From CAYMLL01 sp964390645 (GTDB lineage: Bacteria > Planctomycetota > UBA8108), in assembly GCA_964390645.1 (NCBI GenBank), contig CAYMLL010000431.1:1-5179 (forward strand): DNA of 5,179 nt, in the 5' to 3' direction. Positions 4,965 to 5,179 of the stretch are shown piece after piece. A program made the position numbers and the translations under genes. Position 1 is the stretch's first letter. Every line of letters begins with the position of its first letter. The notes under the pieces were generated by a model. The model had not been told where the DNA came from. It searched no databases and worked only from the letters and a program-made list of their open reading frames with translations.

Positions 4965-5179
4965 ATGGTACGCCGCGCTCTATGCATGCTCATCTGGCCA
5001 TCGTTTCCGCTTGTTTGTGGGTGGGCGGGTGCACAGGAGCCGTTTCCGCGTGGCGCCGATGGGCAGGTGTACTTCTGTCCCCGTGTCGACCTCCTGCCCG
5101 CGCAGGAGGGTGGTACCCAGGAGGTGGAGGGCGCCCGGGAGCCCCACCAGGAGGTATTGGAGCGGGCGGACTGGCAGGG
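4965..5179 (+). CDS. Secreted protein of unknown function (3' truncated)
   Basis: From an ATG with a strong Shine-Dalgarno, the frame is open for 71 codons to the window edge. Residues 1-23 look like a Sec signal peptide: RR at 3-4, a hydrophobic core (ALCMLIWPSFPLVCGW), and an AGA23 cleavage site followed by QEPF. This is the same AGA-Q pattern as in the cytochrome. C18 does not sit in a lipobox, so signal peptidase I processing is likelier than lipoprotein export. The mature start is polar, rich in Gln, Glu and Gly, with QE pairs at 24, 47, 52 and 62. It has one cysteine (C38) and a VYFCPRVDLL segment. I do not recognise a family from this much. A GC-rich shadow is possible, but the ribosome binding site plus signal peptide argue for a real gene. 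It is divergent from the cytochrome gene, more than 2 kb away. Confidence 0.65.
   Translation, partial: MVRRALCMLIWPSFPLVCGWAGAQEPFPRGADGQVYFCPRVDLLPAQEGGTQEVEGAREPHQEVLERADWQ

Noticed and set aside
3905..4993. 362-codon open frame on the - strand
   Set aside because: It overlaps the start and signal peptide of the secreted-protein gene on the other strand and a 7-bp tandem repeat. Runs of Arg and lack of hydrophobic periodicity are not protein-like.

Overview
This is a GC-rich bacterial window, about 44% of which is recognisable coding sequence. Three genes can be supported: the 3' end of a CAAX-type (CPBP) membrane protease on the + strand (1-144), a complete 641-residue exported di-heme c-type cytochrome of the DHOR type on the - strand (815-2740), and the 5' end of a secreted protein of unknown function on the + strand (4965 to the window end). 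The protease C-terminus resembles proteases that accompany exosortase/PEP-CTERM-type protein sorting. With two Sec-type signal peptides and a periplasmic-type multiheme protein, this suggests a GC-rich Gram-negative environmental bacterium. Acidobacteriota, Myxococcota, Planctomycetota or a relative would fit, but no sequence here fixes the phylum.

Layout. The protease and the cytochrome are convergent, separated by a 670-bp gap in which I see no gene. A perfect 11-bp GC hairpin lies 18 nt beyond the cytochrome stop and is the likely 3' end of that transcript. The cytochrome and the secreted protein are divergent, separated by about 2.2 kb without a convincing intact gene. The cytochrome-proximal part of that gap is less GC-rich. 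It holds a TAATAAT promoter-like element almost abutting the cytochrome start, followed by a cluster of inverted repeats (3061-3239) with four CTAG tetramers, two mutually exclusive hairpins and a 16-bp perfect palindrome. The distal part (about 3300-4960) is very GC-rich and nearly free of stop codons in most frames. It includes short stretches that read like real protein in changing + frames, most clearly 3706-3885, which could be a decayed gene. A 7-bp x 3 tandem repeat and a small inverted repeat lie further on, and a strong Shine-Dalgarno sequence precedes the last gene.

Function. The three genes face different ways and do not form an operon. The cytochrome is likely an exported, calcium-binding di-heme redox protein, with an EF-hand between its two heme motifs and a thrombospondin type 3-like repeat at its C-terminus. 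The protease may relate to an envelope protein-sorting system lying to the left of the window. I found no CRISPR array, tRNA, rRNA, transposase or complete novel system. The most interesting unexplained structure is the inverted-repeat cluster at 3061-3239.
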